A DNA stretch of 64,000 nucleotides from Betaproteobacteria bacterium (GCA_028292405.1 JAQGMJ010000003.1:1-64000); one strand, 5' to 3'; numbered from the stretch's first letter, positions 29,905-38,944 are shown. Made by a program: numbers and translations. The notes: a model not told the origin generated them from the letters alone.

Positions 29905-32109
29905 TCAGACGAGAAATTTATCCAGCGTCAGCGGCAAATCGCGCACTCGTTTGCGGGTCGCGTGAAACGCTGCGTTGGCCACCGCCGCGCCGACGCCGGT
30001 AATGCCGATCTCGCCGATGCCCTTGGCGCCGAGCGGATTGACATGCGGATCGTCCTCGTCGACGAACACCACCTCGATGTCGCCGATGTCGGCATTCACC
30101 GGCACGTGGTAATCCGCCAGGCTGGCGTTAACGACGCGTCCGCTGGCCGGATCGAGGCTGGTCTCTTCCATCAAGGCCATGCCAATGCCCCAGACGATGC
30201 CGCCGATCAACTGGCTGCGCGCGGTCTTGGCGTTCAGGCGGCGGCCGACGCCATAGACCCCGAGCACGCGCGGGATGCGGATGCGCCCGAGATCACGGTC
30301 CACCCGCGCTTCGACGAACACGGCGCCGAAGGAGTGCATGGAAAACTGCTCCCGTTCCTTGCCCGGCTTGGCCTCGCCTTTGCCTTCGATCGCACCTCGC
30401 CCGCCGACTGCACGGGCGAAGGAAACGCGCCGCGACGGGTCCGAGCGCAGCGCCAGCCAGCCGTCGCCGGTGGTGACGTCATCGCGCGTCGCGCCCGCCA
30501 GCGGGGCGCCGGGTGCGATCGCCGCCTCGATCAGCTTGGCGCGCGCGTCCAGGCAGGCCGCCTGCACCGCCGGCGATACGCTGGCGACGGTCATCGAGCC
30601 GCCGGAGACCGGGGCATCCGGCATCGACGAGTCGCCGAGTTCGAATCGCACCCGCTCCATCGGCAGGCCCAGGGCTTCGGCGGCCACCTGCGCCATCACG
30701 GTGTAGGTGCCGGTGCCGATGTCCTGGGTCGCACTGCGGACCACGGCCGTACCGTCGGCAAGGATTTTCGCGCTGGCTGACGCCGGCATGCGGTTGGCCG
30801 GGTAAGTGGCCGTGGCCATGCCCCAGCCCACCAGCTCGTTGCCCTCGCGCAGCGTGCCGGCCTGGCGCGGCCGCCGGCTCCAGCCGAAGCGCTCGGCGCC
30901 GATGCGATAGCACTCCCGCAGGGACTTGCTGGAAAACGGCTTGCCTTCATGGGGCTCTTTTTCCGCGTAGTTGCGCAGGCGCAGCTCGATCGGGTCGATG
31001 TTCAGCGCATACGAGAGCTCGTCCATCGCCGACTCCAGCGCGAAGGTGCCGGTGGCTTCCCCCGGCGCGCGCTGGAAGGTCGGCACGCCGACGTTGAGCT
31101 TGACCAGCCGGTGTGTGGTGGCGGCGTTGTCGGTGGCGTAGAGCATGCGTGTCTGAGTGGCGGAGGGCTCGACGAAATCTTCCATCACCGAAGTGTGGGA
31201 GACCACGTCGTGCCGCACGGCGGTCAGGCGCGCATCGCCGCCCGCACCCAATGCAACGTGCTGCTCGGTGCGCGGCCGGCCGCCGACCGGGCCGAACATC
31301 TGCGTGCGCGCCAGCGCCAGCTTCACCGGCCGGCGCAGCGTGCGCGCGGCCATCGCCGCCAGCACCACGTGCGACCACACCGAGCCCTTGGAACCGAAGC
31401 CGCCGCCGACAAACGGCGAGATCACCCGCACCTGCGAAGGGTCGAGCCCCAGGGTCTTGGCCATGGTCTTGCGTGCGCCGGCAATGCCCTGGGTCGAATC
31501 GTAGATGGTCAGCTGGTCGCCCTGCCAGACGGCCAGGGTCGCATGCGGCTCCATCGCATTGTGTGTCTGCATCGGCGTGGCGTAGACATGGTCGATGCGT
31601 TCGGTGGCGCGGCCCATGCCGGCGCCGGCGTCCCCCCAGGCGACGTCGGCATCTTCCTTGCCCGCTTTTTTCGGCGCATAGGCAGAGCGTTTCGCCGCCG
31701 TGAAATCAAGCGCGGCGGGCTGCTGCTCATAGGAAAAGCGCAACTGGGCCGCACCCGCCAGCGCGTGCTGGAAGGTGTCGGCCACCACCACGGCGATCGG
31801 CTGGCCGTTGTAGTCGATCACCCCATCCTGCAACAGCGAGAGCATGCGCCCGGCCGGCGGCTCGAAAGCGGCCTTGCCGCCCTGCGGCAGGCGCGGCGCA
31901 TTCAGGTGGGTCATGATGTGGAGCACGCCGGGCGCGCGCTGCGCGGCTTCCTGCACAACGCCGGTGATCATGCCTTTGGCAACAGTGCTTTGCACCAGCA
32001 CGGCATAAGCCATGCCGGATGCGGTGAAGTCACCGGCATATTGCGCGGCGCCGGTGACCTTGGCGGGACCGTCGGCGCGGTCCAGTGCCTGGCCGATGAT
32101 GGGGTTCAT
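29905..32109 (-). CDS. paoC: Aldehyde oxidoreductase molybdenum-binding subunit (PaoC/YagR-like)
   Basis: A 734-residue subunit of a xanthine-oxidase-family enzyme; it carries the molybdopterin-cytosine-dinucleotide cofactor that oxidises aldehydes to acids. Family features are RADGPAKVTGAAQYAGD at the start, FVGGGFGSKGSVWSHVVLAA, QDIGTGTYTVMAQVAAE and the catalytic Glu in AKGIGEIGITGVGAAVANA near the end. It is the third gene of a three-gene operon, overlapping the FAD subunit by ATGA. In E. coli the PaoABC complex is periplasmic, exported with the Tat signal of PaoA. A paoD/xdhC-type cofactor-insertion gene is not adjacent. Confidence 0.92.
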   Translation of the reverse strand: MNPIIGQALDRADGPAKVTGAAQYAGDFTASGMAYAVLVQSTVAKGMITGVVQEAAQRAPGVLHIMTHLNAPRLPQGGKAAFEPPAGRMLSLLQDGVIDYNGQPIAVVVADTFQHALAGAAQLRFSYEQQPAALDFTAAKRSAYAPKKAGKEDADVAWGDAGAGMGRATERIDHVYATPMQTHNAMEPHATLAVWQGDQLTIYDSTQGIAGARKTMAKTLGLDPSQVRVISPFVGGGFGSKGSVWSHVVLAAMAARTLRRPVKLALARTQMFGPVGGRPRTEQHVALGAGGDARLTAVRHDVVSHTSVMEDFVEPSATQTRMLYATDNAATTHRLVKLNVGVPTFQRAPGEATGTFALESAMDELSYALNIDPIELRLRNYAEKEPHEGKPFSSKSLRECYRIGAERFGWSRRPRQAGTLREGNELVGWGMATATYPANRMPASASAKILADGTAVVRSATQDIGTGTYTVMAQVAAEALGLPMERVRFELGDSSMPDAPVSGGSMTVASVSPAVQAACLDARAKLIEAAIAPGAPLAGATRDDVTTGDGWLALRSDPSRRVSFARAVGGRGAIEGKGEAKPGKEREQFSMHSFGAVFVEARVDRDLGRIRIPRVLGVYGVGRRLNAKTARSQLIGGIVWGIGMALMEETSLDPASGRVVNASLADYHVPVNADIGDIEVVFVDEDDPHVNPLGAKGIGEIGITGVGAAVANAAFHATRKRVRDLPLTLDKFLV

Positions 32110-33092
32110 GCGACACCTCCGGCTTCGCGCAATGCGCGCACGATGGCGCGCTGCGCCAGTTCGACCTTGAAAGCGTTCTCGCGCAGCGGGTGCGCCTCGC
32201 GCACGGCCAGCGCTGCCGCGGCCCGCAGCGATCCTTCGTCGAGGCGGCGCCCGGGCAGGGCACGCTCGGTGGCGGTGGCGCGCCAGGGTTTGGTCGCGAC
32301 GCCGCCCAGGGCAACGCGCGCCGCACGTATGGTCTGCCCGTCCAGATCAAGCAGCACGGCGGCGGAGGCCAGCGCGAAGGCATAGCTGGCGCGGTCGCGC
32401 ACCTTGATGTAGCGAGAGCGCGCGTTCGGCCAGGCCGGCGGCAACTCGACGGCGGTGATCAATTCGCCCGGCAGCAGGTTGGTGTCGAGCTCCGGACTGT
32501 TGCCCGGCACGCGGTGGAACTCCGCCAGCGCGACGCGCCGCTCGCCCTGCGGGCCGCGCAGCAGCACCGTCGCATCGAGCGCGGCCAGCGCCACGTTCAT
32601 GTCCGAGGGATTGACCGCGACGCACTGCTCGCTGCCGCCCAGCACGGCGTGCATGCGGTTGCGCCCCTGCAGCGCGCCACAGCCACTGCCGGGATTGCGC
32701 TTGTTGCACATGGCAAAGCCGACGTCGGTGAAATAGGGACAGCGGGTGCGCTGCATCAGGTTGCCGCCGATGGTGGCCATGTTGCGTAATTGCGGCGAGG
32801 CGCCCGACAGCAGGGCTTCGCTCAGTACGGGATAGCGCTGGCGCACCAGCGCGTGGTTGGCGGTGTCGCTGTTGCGTGCCAGTGCACCTATGCTCAAACC
32901 GCCGCCCGGCAGTTCGCGGATCTGCGCCAGCGGCAGGCGGTTGATGTCGACCAGGCGCAGCGGTTGCGCGACGTCGCCCTTGATCAGGTCGAGCAGGTTG
33001 GTGCCGCCGCCGAGGTAGGCTGACCCCTGCGCGGCGCCGGCCTGCAGGGCGCCGCCGACATCGGCGGCACGGGTGTAGGTGAAGGCGTGCAT
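32106..33092 (-). CDS. paoB: Aldehyde oxidoreductase FAD-binding subunit with 4Fe-4S site (PaoB/YagS-like)
   Basis: A 328-residue middle subunit. The FAD-binding motif SAYLGGGTNLLDLIKGDV (about 25-42) and the second pyrophosphate loop (MATIGGNLMQRTRCP) are present. An insertion with four Cys (C118, C129, C138 and C157; RCPYFTDVGFAMCNKRNPGSG) matches the extra 4Fe-4S cluster that distinguishes PaoB from ordinary xanthine-dehydrogenase FAD subunits. It passes electrons from PaoC and PaoA to FAD. It lies between the other two subunits, 9 bp after paoA and overlapping paoC. Confidence 0.92.
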   Translation of the reverse strand: MHAFTYTRAADVGGALQAGAAQGSAYLGGGTNLLDLIKGDVAQPLRLVDINRLPLAQIRELPGGGLSIGALARNSDTANHALVRQRYPVLSEALLSGASPQLRNMATIGGNLMQRTRCPYFTDVGFAMCNKRNPGSGCGALQGRNRMHAVLGGSEQCVAVNPSDMNVALAALDATVLLRGPQGERRVALAEFHRVPGNSPELDTNLLPGELITAVELPPAWPNARSRYIKVRDRASYAFALASAAVLLDLDGQTIRAARVALGGVATKPWRATATERALPGRRLDEGSLRAAAALAVREAHPLRENAFKVELAQRAIVRALREAGGVA

Positions 33093-33101
33093 GGGGCCTC
33101 C

Positions 33102-33779
33102 TCAGGCGCTCTTGCCGTGCACGGCACGCAAGGCGGCGACGATGTTCGGATAGGCGCCGCAGCGGCAGATGTTGCCGCTCATGCGCTCGCGGATTTCGGC
33201 GTCGCTCAGGGCCGGGGCGAGTACGCCGCGCAGGTCGGCGGCGCTGGTGGCCGCGCTGGCCGTGCCGGCCTCGGCTTCAGCCAGCATCGCCACCGAGGAA
33301 CAAATCTGCCCCGGCGTACAGTAGCCGCATTGAAAGGCGTCGTACTCGACAAAGGCGGCTTGCACCTCGTGCAGCCTGCCGCCGTGCTCCAGCCCTTCGA
33401 TGGTTGTGATCTCGTCACCCTCGTGCATCACCGCCAGCGACAGGCAGGAGTTGATGCGCCGGCCGTTGACCAGCACGGTACAGGCGCCGCACTGGCCGCG
33501 GTCGCAGCCCTTCTTGCTCCCGGTGAGGCCCGCATGGTCGCGGATCGCGTCCAGCAGGCTGACGGTGGGCTCGATACGCATCGCCTGGCTGCGGCCGTTG
33601 ATGTTGAGCATCACCTGGGCGGCAGCGGCATCCGCCGTGGCGGCCCCGGCTTGCGCCCCTGGGCGCGCCTGCTGTGCCTGCGCGGCAGGCAAGGCGGTGG
33701 CCGCGGCACCTGCCACCGCGCCCTGCATGAAGGCGCGCCGGCTCAGGCGCGCTGCCCTGCTTTCGTTTTCGTCCGACAT
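33102..33779 (-). CDS. paoA: Aldehyde oxidoreductase 2Fe-2S subunit with Tat signal (PaoA/YagT-like)
   Basis: A 225-residue iron-sulfur subunit. The N-terminus has a twin-arginine signal (LSRRAFMQGAVAGAAATALPAAQA), so the assembled complex is exported folded to the periplasm. A plant-type 2Fe-2S domain follows (KKGCDRGQCGACTVLVNG, then SCLSLA) and a second 2Fe-2S domain (QCGYCTPGQICS and ICRCGAYPNIV). It starts at ATG 33779, after GGGGAACTCC-type spacing. It heads the paoABC operon, whose enzyme detoxifies aromatic aldehydes in E. coli; the same role here is inferred. Confidence 0.93.
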   Translation of the reverse strand: MSDENESRAARLSRRAFMQGAVAGAAATALPAAQAQQARPGAQAGAATADAAAAQVMLNINGRSQAMRIEPTVSLLDAIRDHAGLTGSKKGCDRGQCGACTVLVNGRRINSCLSLAVMHEGDEITTIEGLEHGGRLHEVQAAFVEYDAFQCGYCTPGQICSSVAMLAEAEAGTASAATSAADLRGVLAPALSDAEIRERMSGNICRCGAYPNIVAALRAVHGKSA

Positions 33780-33789
33780 GGGGAACTCC

Positions 33790-34305
33790 TCATACGGTGG
33801 CTTCGGAGGTGGTCGCAATGTCTTCCGCGCCGGCGGCGTCGAAGATGTCCTTGGCGCGGCTGCGCTGCTTGCTGTCTTCCGTATGCACCGAGATGAGGAT
33901 GTTACCGGCGCGGATTTTTCCTTCGTACAGCTTGGCTTCGAATTCGGGAATGCCCATGCCCGCGAGGCCGCCGATGACGCCGCCCGCCGCGCCGCCCACG
34001 GCCGCGGCGCTCAGGGCCGCCATGATCGGGCCGGCCGCCAGCAAGGGGCCGACGCCGGGAATCACCAGGGTGCCCACGCCCGCCAGCCAGCCGATGGCCG
34101 CGCCCACGCCCATGCCGGCGACGCCGCCGACCACCGCGCCCTCGGGCGCCTTGGTGTTGTGTTCGTGCGCGAAATCGCGCGTGCCTCCCTTGTCGGCCAG
34201 AAGGACCGAAATGTCGTCGCCCAGAAAACCGACCTGCTTGAGTTCGGTGATGATTCTTTCGGCTTGCGCGCTGGTGCGGGCGATGCAGTAAACGGCTCGA
34301 TCCAT
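33790..34305 (-). CDS. Glycine-zipper stress protein
   Basis: A 171-residue protein. The N-terminal segment (1-50, RAVYCIARTSAQAERIITELKQVGFLGDDISVLLAD) resembles the fold of general-stress/low-temperature-induced proteins. A long Gly/Ala-rich hydrophobic stretch (about 55-125, GAVVGGVAGMGVGAAIGWLAG) forms glycine-zipper membrane helices, and an alpha/beta tail ends ILISVHTED.... AAGGAG precedes the ATG. It lies 11 bp before paoA in the same direction and could be co-transcribed. The role, probably membrane stress, is inferred. Confidence 0.7.
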   Translation of the reverse strand: MDRAVYCIARTSAQAERIITELKQVGFLGDDISVLLADKGGTRDFAHEHNTKAPEGAVVGGVAGMGVGAAIGWLAGVGTLVIPGVGPLLAAGPIMAALSAAAVGGAAGGVIGGLAGMGIPEFEAKLYEGKIRAGNILISVHTEDSKQRSRAKDIFDAAGAEDIATTSEATV

Positions 34306-34508
34306 GATGTAACTCCTTCGGTTGTGTGATTGAAGCGCCTAATGCCTCATAGCAGTCGATATGCCCAGGCCATTTTGCGGGCTTTAATCGGCCTCTCACA
34401 GATTCCGATACGCCTGCCTGTACTTCCTACCGGCGTTTGCATGATTGACCGATGCACGGCCCGGCGCGGGGGTGCGCACACGGTTTGCTGCGACTAACCA
34501 TTCGGTCC

Positions 34509-34697
34509 ATGGTCAATGCGATGAATCAGGAAGATGAAGAAAAGGCGCATCTCCGCCAAGTAGCGGAGGCGGCTTATTTCAAGGCCGAGCACGAAGGCTT
34601 TCCGCCCGGCCAGGCGCTGCGGCACTGGCTGGAGGCTGAACTGGACCTGTTTCCAGAGGAACACATCGACGTACCGGAGAGTCTGGCCGAAGGCTGA
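34509..34697 (+). CDS. DUF2934 small protein
   Basis: A 62-residue protein with the DUF2934 pattern: LRQVAEAAYFKAEHEGFPPGQALRHWLEAE. DUF2934 proteins are short cytoplasmic proteins of unknown function found beside stress genes. The start is unclear, because neither ATG 34509 nor ATG 34518 has a good ribosome site. It is followed 28 bp later by another small gene in the same direction. Confidence 0.7.
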   Translation: MVNAMNQEDEEKAHLRQVAEAAYFKAEHEGFPPGQALRHWLEAELDLFPEEHIDVPESLAEG

Positions 34698-34725
34698 ACG
34701 TCCGCTAAGTCAACAAGGAGCAATC

Positions 34726-35022
34726 ATGCAGAAAAGAGATCAGGACAAACCCACTTACAGCGCGGACACCGACACCCGCTCCCCCGCATTGCGCGAGAAG
34801 CAACTGATCGACAGCGCGCGCGCCGAAGGCCGCCCCCAGCCCGACGACGGCACGCGCCCGCTTTCCTCCGCCGACACACCGCCCCCGACGGCGAAAAAGG
34901 AAGAAGGCAGCTTTCGCCACATCGTCCACACCGGCATGCCGCCGGGCATTGACGCGGAAGACGCCGTCGATCCGGGCATGCGCAACCGATCCGACCAGAC
35001 GACGACCCGCAATCGTTCGTGA
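34726..35022 (+). CDS. Disordered hydrophilic small protein
   Basis: A 98-residue protein I do not recognise: polar, rich in Arg, Asp, Thr and Pro (SADTDTRSPALREKQLIDSA; SADTPPPTAKKEEG), with no Cys, no Trp and no hydrophobic core. It is therefore probably disordered. AAGGAG lies 6 bp before the ATG, which supports translation. It is grouped with DUF2934 and DUF3175 genes, suggesting a stress-associated role, by inference only. Confidence 0.6.
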   Translation: MQKRDQDKPTYSADTDTRSPALREKQLIDSARAEGRPQPDDGTRPLSSADTPPPTAKKEEGSFRHIVHTGMPPGIDAEDAVDPGMRNRSDQTTTRNRS

Positions 35023-35045
35023 ACCGCAGTTCACAGGAGATCACC

Positions 35046-35333
35046 ATGGCAGCCACCACTCACCGCTGGTCGGCGCGTGTCGCCCGCGAAAGCGACGCCC
35101 TGACCTTGCAACCGGGCATCTTCGCCCAGCGCAGTCCGAAGCGCATCGCGCAATCGCTCAAGACATCCGCTGAACGCAGCCATCGCCGCAAGAGCGAGCC
35201 GTTTCGCTCGGCGATGTCGATGCTCAACTTCTTCATCAACCGCATGGGCTCGCAACTGAGCCCGGCCCGGCGCAAGGTGCTGGACCGCGCGAAAGATGAA
35301 TTGCGCGGCCTCTACGGCCGCAGCAAACGCTAG
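35046..35333 (+). CDS. DUF3175 small basic protein
   Basis: A 95-residue basic protein of the DUF3175 type: HRWSARVARESDALTLQPGIF, SPKRIAQSLKTSAERS, SAMSMLNFFINRMG and LDRAKDELRGLYGR. The family has no known function and often sits in stress or DNA-protection neighbourhoods. AGGAG precedes ATG 35046. It is third in a same-strand row with the genes at 34509 and 34726. Confidence 0.75.
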   Translation: MAATTHRWSARVARESDALTLQPGIFAQRSPKRIAQSLKTSAERSHRRKSEPFRSAMSMLNFFINRMGSQLSPARRKVLDRAKDELRGLYGRSKR

Positions 35334-35392
35334 AAAAGCGGGCCTGCGGCAGCGCTGGCTAAACGCGCGCTGCCGCGCATATACTTGTGCGC

Positions 35393-36784
35393 ATGGCTTA
35401 TGCGCATACCGTCGGCGGCTCGGTTTATCGCTTCGCGGATCTGAAGGATCTGCTGGCCAAGGCCACGCCGCTGCGCTCCGGCGACGTGCTGGCGGGCGTG
35501 GCGGCGGCCAGTGCCGAGCAACGTATGGCAGCGCGCCTGGCGCTGGCCGACCTGCCGCTGTCGCGCTTTCTCGAGGAGGCCATTGTCCCGTATGAGACGG
35601 ACGAGGTCACGCGCCTGATCGTCGACACCCACGATGCCGCCGCCTTCGCGCCGCTGCACTCGCTCAGCGTAGGCGAATTGCGCAACTGGCTGCTTAGCGA
35701 CGGCACTACTTCCGAAGTCCTCGCCGCCGCAGCGCCGGGCATCACGCCGGAAATGGCAGCGGCGGTGAGCAAGCTGATGCGCAACCAGGACCTGATCCTG
35801 GCGGCGAGAAAATGCCGCGTGGTGACGCGCTTTCGCAATACGCTGGGCCTGCCCGGCCGTCTCGCGGTGCGCCTGCAGCCCAACCACCCGACCGACGATG
35901 CGCTGGGCATCGCCGCCTCGCTGTTCGATGGCCTGCTGTACGGCGCCGGCGACGCGGTGATCGGCATCAACCCGGCGGGTGATTCGCTCTCCACCTTTAT
36001 CAACCTGTGGCGCATGATGGACGAACTGATCACGCGCTTTGCCATTCCCACCCAGTCCTGCGTCCTGACCCACGTCACCAACCAGATCCGCGGCATCGAG
36101 GCCGGCGCGCCGGTGGACCTGGTGTTCCAGTCGGTCGCCGGCACCGAGCGGGCGAACCGCGGTTTCGGCATTGACCTGGCGCTGCTGCACGAGGCGCGGC
36201 AGGCGGCGCTGTCGCTCAAGCGCGGCACCCTCGGCGACAACGTGATGTATTTCGAGACCGGCCAGGGCAGCGCGCTTTCCGCCGGCGCCCACCACGGCTG
36301 CGACCAGCAGACGCTGGAGGCGCGCGCCTACGGCGTGGCGCGCCATTACAAACCGCTGCTGACCAACACGGTGGTCGGCTTCATCGGCCCGGAATATCTC
36401 TACGACGGCAAACAGATCATCCGGGCCGGGCTGGAAGACCACTTTTGCGGCAAGCTGCTCGGCTTGCCGCTGGGTGTGGACGTCTGCTACACCAACCACG
36501 CCGAGGCCGATCAGGACGACATGGACACCCTGCTGACCCTGCTGGGTGCGGCCGGCGTCACTTTCGTCATGGGCGTGCCGGGAGCGGACGACGTGATGCT
36601 GAATTATCAGAGCACCTCTTTCCACGATGCGCTCTACGTACGCGAAGTCCTGAACCTCAAGCGCGCGCCGGAGTTCGAAGCCTGGCTGGAACGTATGCGC
36701 ATCATCGACTCCCAGGGCCGCCTGGCTGCTGCCGGCGCCGACAACCCGCTTCTCGCCGCCGCCACGAAGCTGGGCGGCGGCTGA
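35393..36784 (+). CDS. eutB: Ethanolamine ammonia-lyase large subunit
   Basis: A 463-residue catalytic subunit of the adenosylcobalamin-dependent lyase that converts ethanolamine to acetaldehyde and ammonia. Conserved regions include RCRVVTRFRNTLGLPGR-like sequence at about 140-155, RLQPNHPTDD, VIGINPAGDS, LTHVTNQI, FQSVAGTERANRGFGID, MYFETGQGSALSAGAHHGCD and FIGPEYLYDGKQIIRAG. ATG 35393 is chosen; a GTG two codons earlier is possible, and neither has a clear ribosome site. It is followed by eutC. No microcompartment or eutA reactivase genes are nearby, so it is the simple catabolic form. Acetaldehyde it makes could be handled elsewhere, PaoABC being one candidate. Confidence 0.95.
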   Translation: MAYAHTVGGSVYRFADLKDLLAKATPLRSGDVLAGVAAASAEQRMAARLALADLPLSRFLEEAIVPYETDEVTRLIVDTHDAAAFAPLHSLSVGELRNWLLSDGTTSEVLAAAAPGITPEMAAAVSKLMRNQDLILAARKCRVVTRFRNTLGLPGRLAVRLQPNHPTDDALGIAASLFDGLLYGAGDAVIGINPAGDSLSTFINLWRMMDELITRFAIPTQSCVLTHVTNQIRGIEAGAPVDLVFQSVAGTERANRGFGIDLALLHEARQAALSLKRGTLGDNVMYFETGQGSALSAGAHHGCDQQTLEARAYGVARHYKPLLTNTVVGFIGPEYLYDGKQIIRAGLEDHFCGKLLGLPLGVDVCYTNHAEADQDDMDTLLTLLGAAGVTFVMGVPGADDVMLNYQSTSFHDALYVREVLNLKRAPEFEAWLERMRIIDSQGRLAAAGADNPLLAAATKLGGG

Positions 36785-36803
36785 ACGGCGGATAAGGACA
36801 GCC

Positions 36804-37637
36804 ATGGACGGCGACGATACGAAAAGCCTGATCCGCGACCCCTGGAGCGATTTGCGCCGCCACACGCCCGCACGCATCGCCCTGGGCCGCGCCGGCCCCG
36901 CCCTGCCGACGCAGGCGGTGCTCGAGTTCGGTCTGGCCCACGCCCGCGCCCGCGACGCCGTGCACCAGGCGCTGGACCTCGAGGCGCTGGAAGCCAGCCT
37001 GCGCGCCGACGGCTACGCGCCCTTGCGCGCGCGTAGCGCCGCGCCCGATCGCGTCGCCTACCTGACCCGCCCCGACCTGGGACGCCGTCTCGATGAGGCC
37101 AGCGCGCAGGCCCTGCGCACGGCTGCCGCCCCCTGCGAGATTGCCGTGGTCCTGGCCGACGGACTTTCCGCCATCGCCGTGCAGCAGCACGCCCTGCCCC
37201 TGCTGGCGGCCTTGCGGGCGCAGGCGCCGCAACGCTGGAGCGCGATTCCGGCTGTTCTCGCGGTGCAAAGCCGCGTCGCCCTGGGCGATGCCATCGGCGC
37301 GGCCCTGCGCGCGCACCTGGTCGTGGTGATGATCGGCGAGCGGCCGGGGCTCTCCTCGCCCGACAGCCTCGGCCTGTATGTCACCCACGCGCCACGCATC
37401 GGCATGAGCGATGCCGAGCGCAACTGCATTTCCAACGTGCGCCCGCAGGGCCTGGGCTATGCCGAGGCAGCGCGCAAGCTCGACTGGCTGGCCGGCGCCG
37501 CCCTGGCGCGCGGGCTGACCGGTGTCGGCCTGAAAGACGAAAGCGATGCCCTGCCTTTCTCTCGCGTGAACGGCCTGCGGGCTACGGAAAACGCAACGAG
37601 CCAGCAACACAACAGCAACGAAGCCGCGCCAGACTAG
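36804..37637 (+). CDS. eutC: Ethanolamine ammonia-lyase small subunit
   Basis: A 277-residue small subunit that, with EutB, binds adenosylcobalamin. Family features are SDLRRHTPARIALGRAG, VAYLTRPDLGRRLDE, IAVVLADGLSAIAVQQHA, HLVVVMIGERPGLSSPDSLG and RNCISNVRPQGLGYAEAA. The last 20 or so residues are a non-conserved polar tail (ATENATSQQHNSNEAAPD). AAGGA precedes the ATG, and the gene lies 20 bp after eutB in the same operon. Confidence 0.95.
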   Translation: MDGDDTKSLIRDPWSDLRRHTPARIALGRAGPALPTQAVLEFGLAHARARDAVHQALDLEALEASLRADGYAPLRARSAAPDRVAYLTRPDLGRRLDEASAQALRTAAAPCEIAVVLADGLSAIAVQQHALPLLAALRAQAPQRWSAIPAVLAVQSRVALGDAIGAALRAHLVVVMIGERPGLSSPDSLGLYVTHAPRIGMSDAERNCISNVRPQGLGYAEAARKLDWLAGAALARGLTGVGLKDESDALPFSRVNGLRATENATSQQHNSNEAAPD

Positions 37638-37662
37638 CGAAAAACCAGCGCAAGGAGCGCCC

Positions 37663-38028
37663 ATGTCCCGCCAGACCCTCGACGAAACCCATCTCCACCC
37701 GGCGATCCGCGACAAGATCGCCGGCTACCAGGGCGATATCCTGGCCGAAGTCCGGGCCGCCGTTGCCGCCAACCCGGTGGTGGTGGTCGGGATGACGCAA
37801 AACCCGTATCCGAAACGGGCGCGCGCCCTGCTGGACGGGCAGAATATCGGCTACAAATATCTCGAATATGGCAGCTATTTCAAGGACTGGAAGCGCCGAC
37901 TCGCCCTGAAGATGTGGAGCGGGTGGCCTACTTTGCCGATGATTTTCGTCAAAGGCACGCTAGTTGGCGGCTTTGACGACCTCAAGCGCCTGGCCGACAG
38001 TGGCGAACTAAAGCGCCTGCTTGATTAA
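37663..38028 (+). CDS. Glutaredoxin-fold protein without cysteine
   Basis: A 121-residue monothiol-glutaredoxin relative. The thioredoxin-fold landmarks are present: the strand and active-site loop VVVVGMTQNPYPKRARALLD (about 40-58), the cis-Pro region WPTLPMIFVKGTLVGGFDDL (about 88-107) and a C-terminal helix. The usual active-site Cys (CGFS or CPYC) is replaced by NPYP, and the whole chain contains no Cys. It therefore cannot do thiol redox chemistry; a glutathione- or protein-binding role is possible. GCAAGGAG precedes the ATG. It follows eutC by 25 bp, so it may be co-transcribed. Confidence 0.8.
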   Translation: MSRQTLDETHLHPAIRDKIAGYQGDILAEVRAAVAANPVVVVGMTQNPYPKRARALLDGQNIGYKYLEYGSYFKDWKRRLALKMWSGWPTLPMIFVKGTLVGGFDDLKRLADSGELKRLLD

Positions 38029-38238
38029 TTATGCTTTTAAGTTGCCGCCCGGCCACCTGCCTAAGGGTCAAAACTAGGGGTTTATATGATCCGGGCTTGA
38101 AATTTCTCAAAACCGCGCAATTTATGACGGATCCATGCGCGCCTTTCCCTCGTGCGATGCATTTTACTTGCAACTTTTACCGGGGATGATAGTCTTACAT
38201 TCGCAAGCCGGATTTTCGGCTCTTTAAGGAGGTTCTGT

Positions 38239-38928
38239 ATGGACTACGATCAAAATGTCTCGACCCTGGGCTACGGCCAAGCGGGGGCGGTGACGCGCAA
38301 CAAAGTATTGCGCAATACCTATATGCTCACCGCGCTGTCGCTGATTCCGATGGCCATTGGCGCCGTGGTCGGCGCGAACATGTCGTTCGCCTTCATCGCC
38401 GGCAGCCCGACGCTGTTTTTCATCGGCTTCATGGTGGTCACCTACGGCCTGATGTTCGCGATCCAGGCGAACCGCAATAGCGGCGTGGGTGTGGCGCTGA
38501 TGCTGGCCTTCACCGCCGTGCTCGGCATCATGATGGGGCCGCTGCTTCAGCACGTGCTCAAGCAGGCCGACGGCGGCATGATCGTCGCCTTCTGCGCGCT
38601 CGGCACCGCGGGCGTGTTCGGCGGCATGGCTGCCATCGGCACCGCCATCAAGACGCCGCTCAACGGCCTGGCGAAGTTCCTGTCGGTCGGCGGCATTGTG
38701 CTGCTGGTGTGCATGATTGCCGGCGTGTTCCTGAATATCCCGGCTTTCTCGCTGGCGATTTCGGCGGCCTTCATCCTGTTTTCGTCGCTGATGATTCTCT
38801 GGCAACTGAACAACATCGTCACCAACGGCGAGACCAACTACATCTCGGCGACCCTGACGCTGGTGATCAGCATCTACAACATCTTTGTCTCGCTGCTCAG
38901 CATCTTCGGCGGCGGCAACCGCAACTGA
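38239..38928 (+). CDS. Bax-inhibitor-1/YccA family membrane protein
   Basis: A 229-residue inner-membrane protein with seven predicted helices and the UPF0005/BI-1 pattern: NKVLRNTYMLTALSLIPMAIG at the first helix and NIVTNGETNYISATLTLVISIYNIFVSLLSI at the end, with the typical acidic pair region. E. coli YccA is a substrate and modulator of the FtsH protease; other BI-1 proteins leak calcium. ATG 38239 has a strong TAAGGAGG site. A possible promoter (TTGCAA and GATAGT, about 38168-38197) lies upstream, and a bidirectional terminator follows. Confidence 0.9.
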   Translation: MDYDQNVSTLGYGQAGAVTRNKVLRNTYMLTALSLIPMAIGAVVGANMSFAFIAGSPTLFFIGFMVVTYGLMFAIQANRNSGVGVALMLAFTAVLGIMMGPLLQHVLKQADGGMIVAFCALGTAGVFGGMAAIGTAIKTPLNGLAKFLSVGGIVLLVCMIAGVFLNIPAFSLAISAAFILFSSLMILWQLNNIVTNGETNYISATLTLVISIYNIFVSLLSIFGGGNRN

Positions 38929-38944
38929 TCGCGGCGCTCTGATT

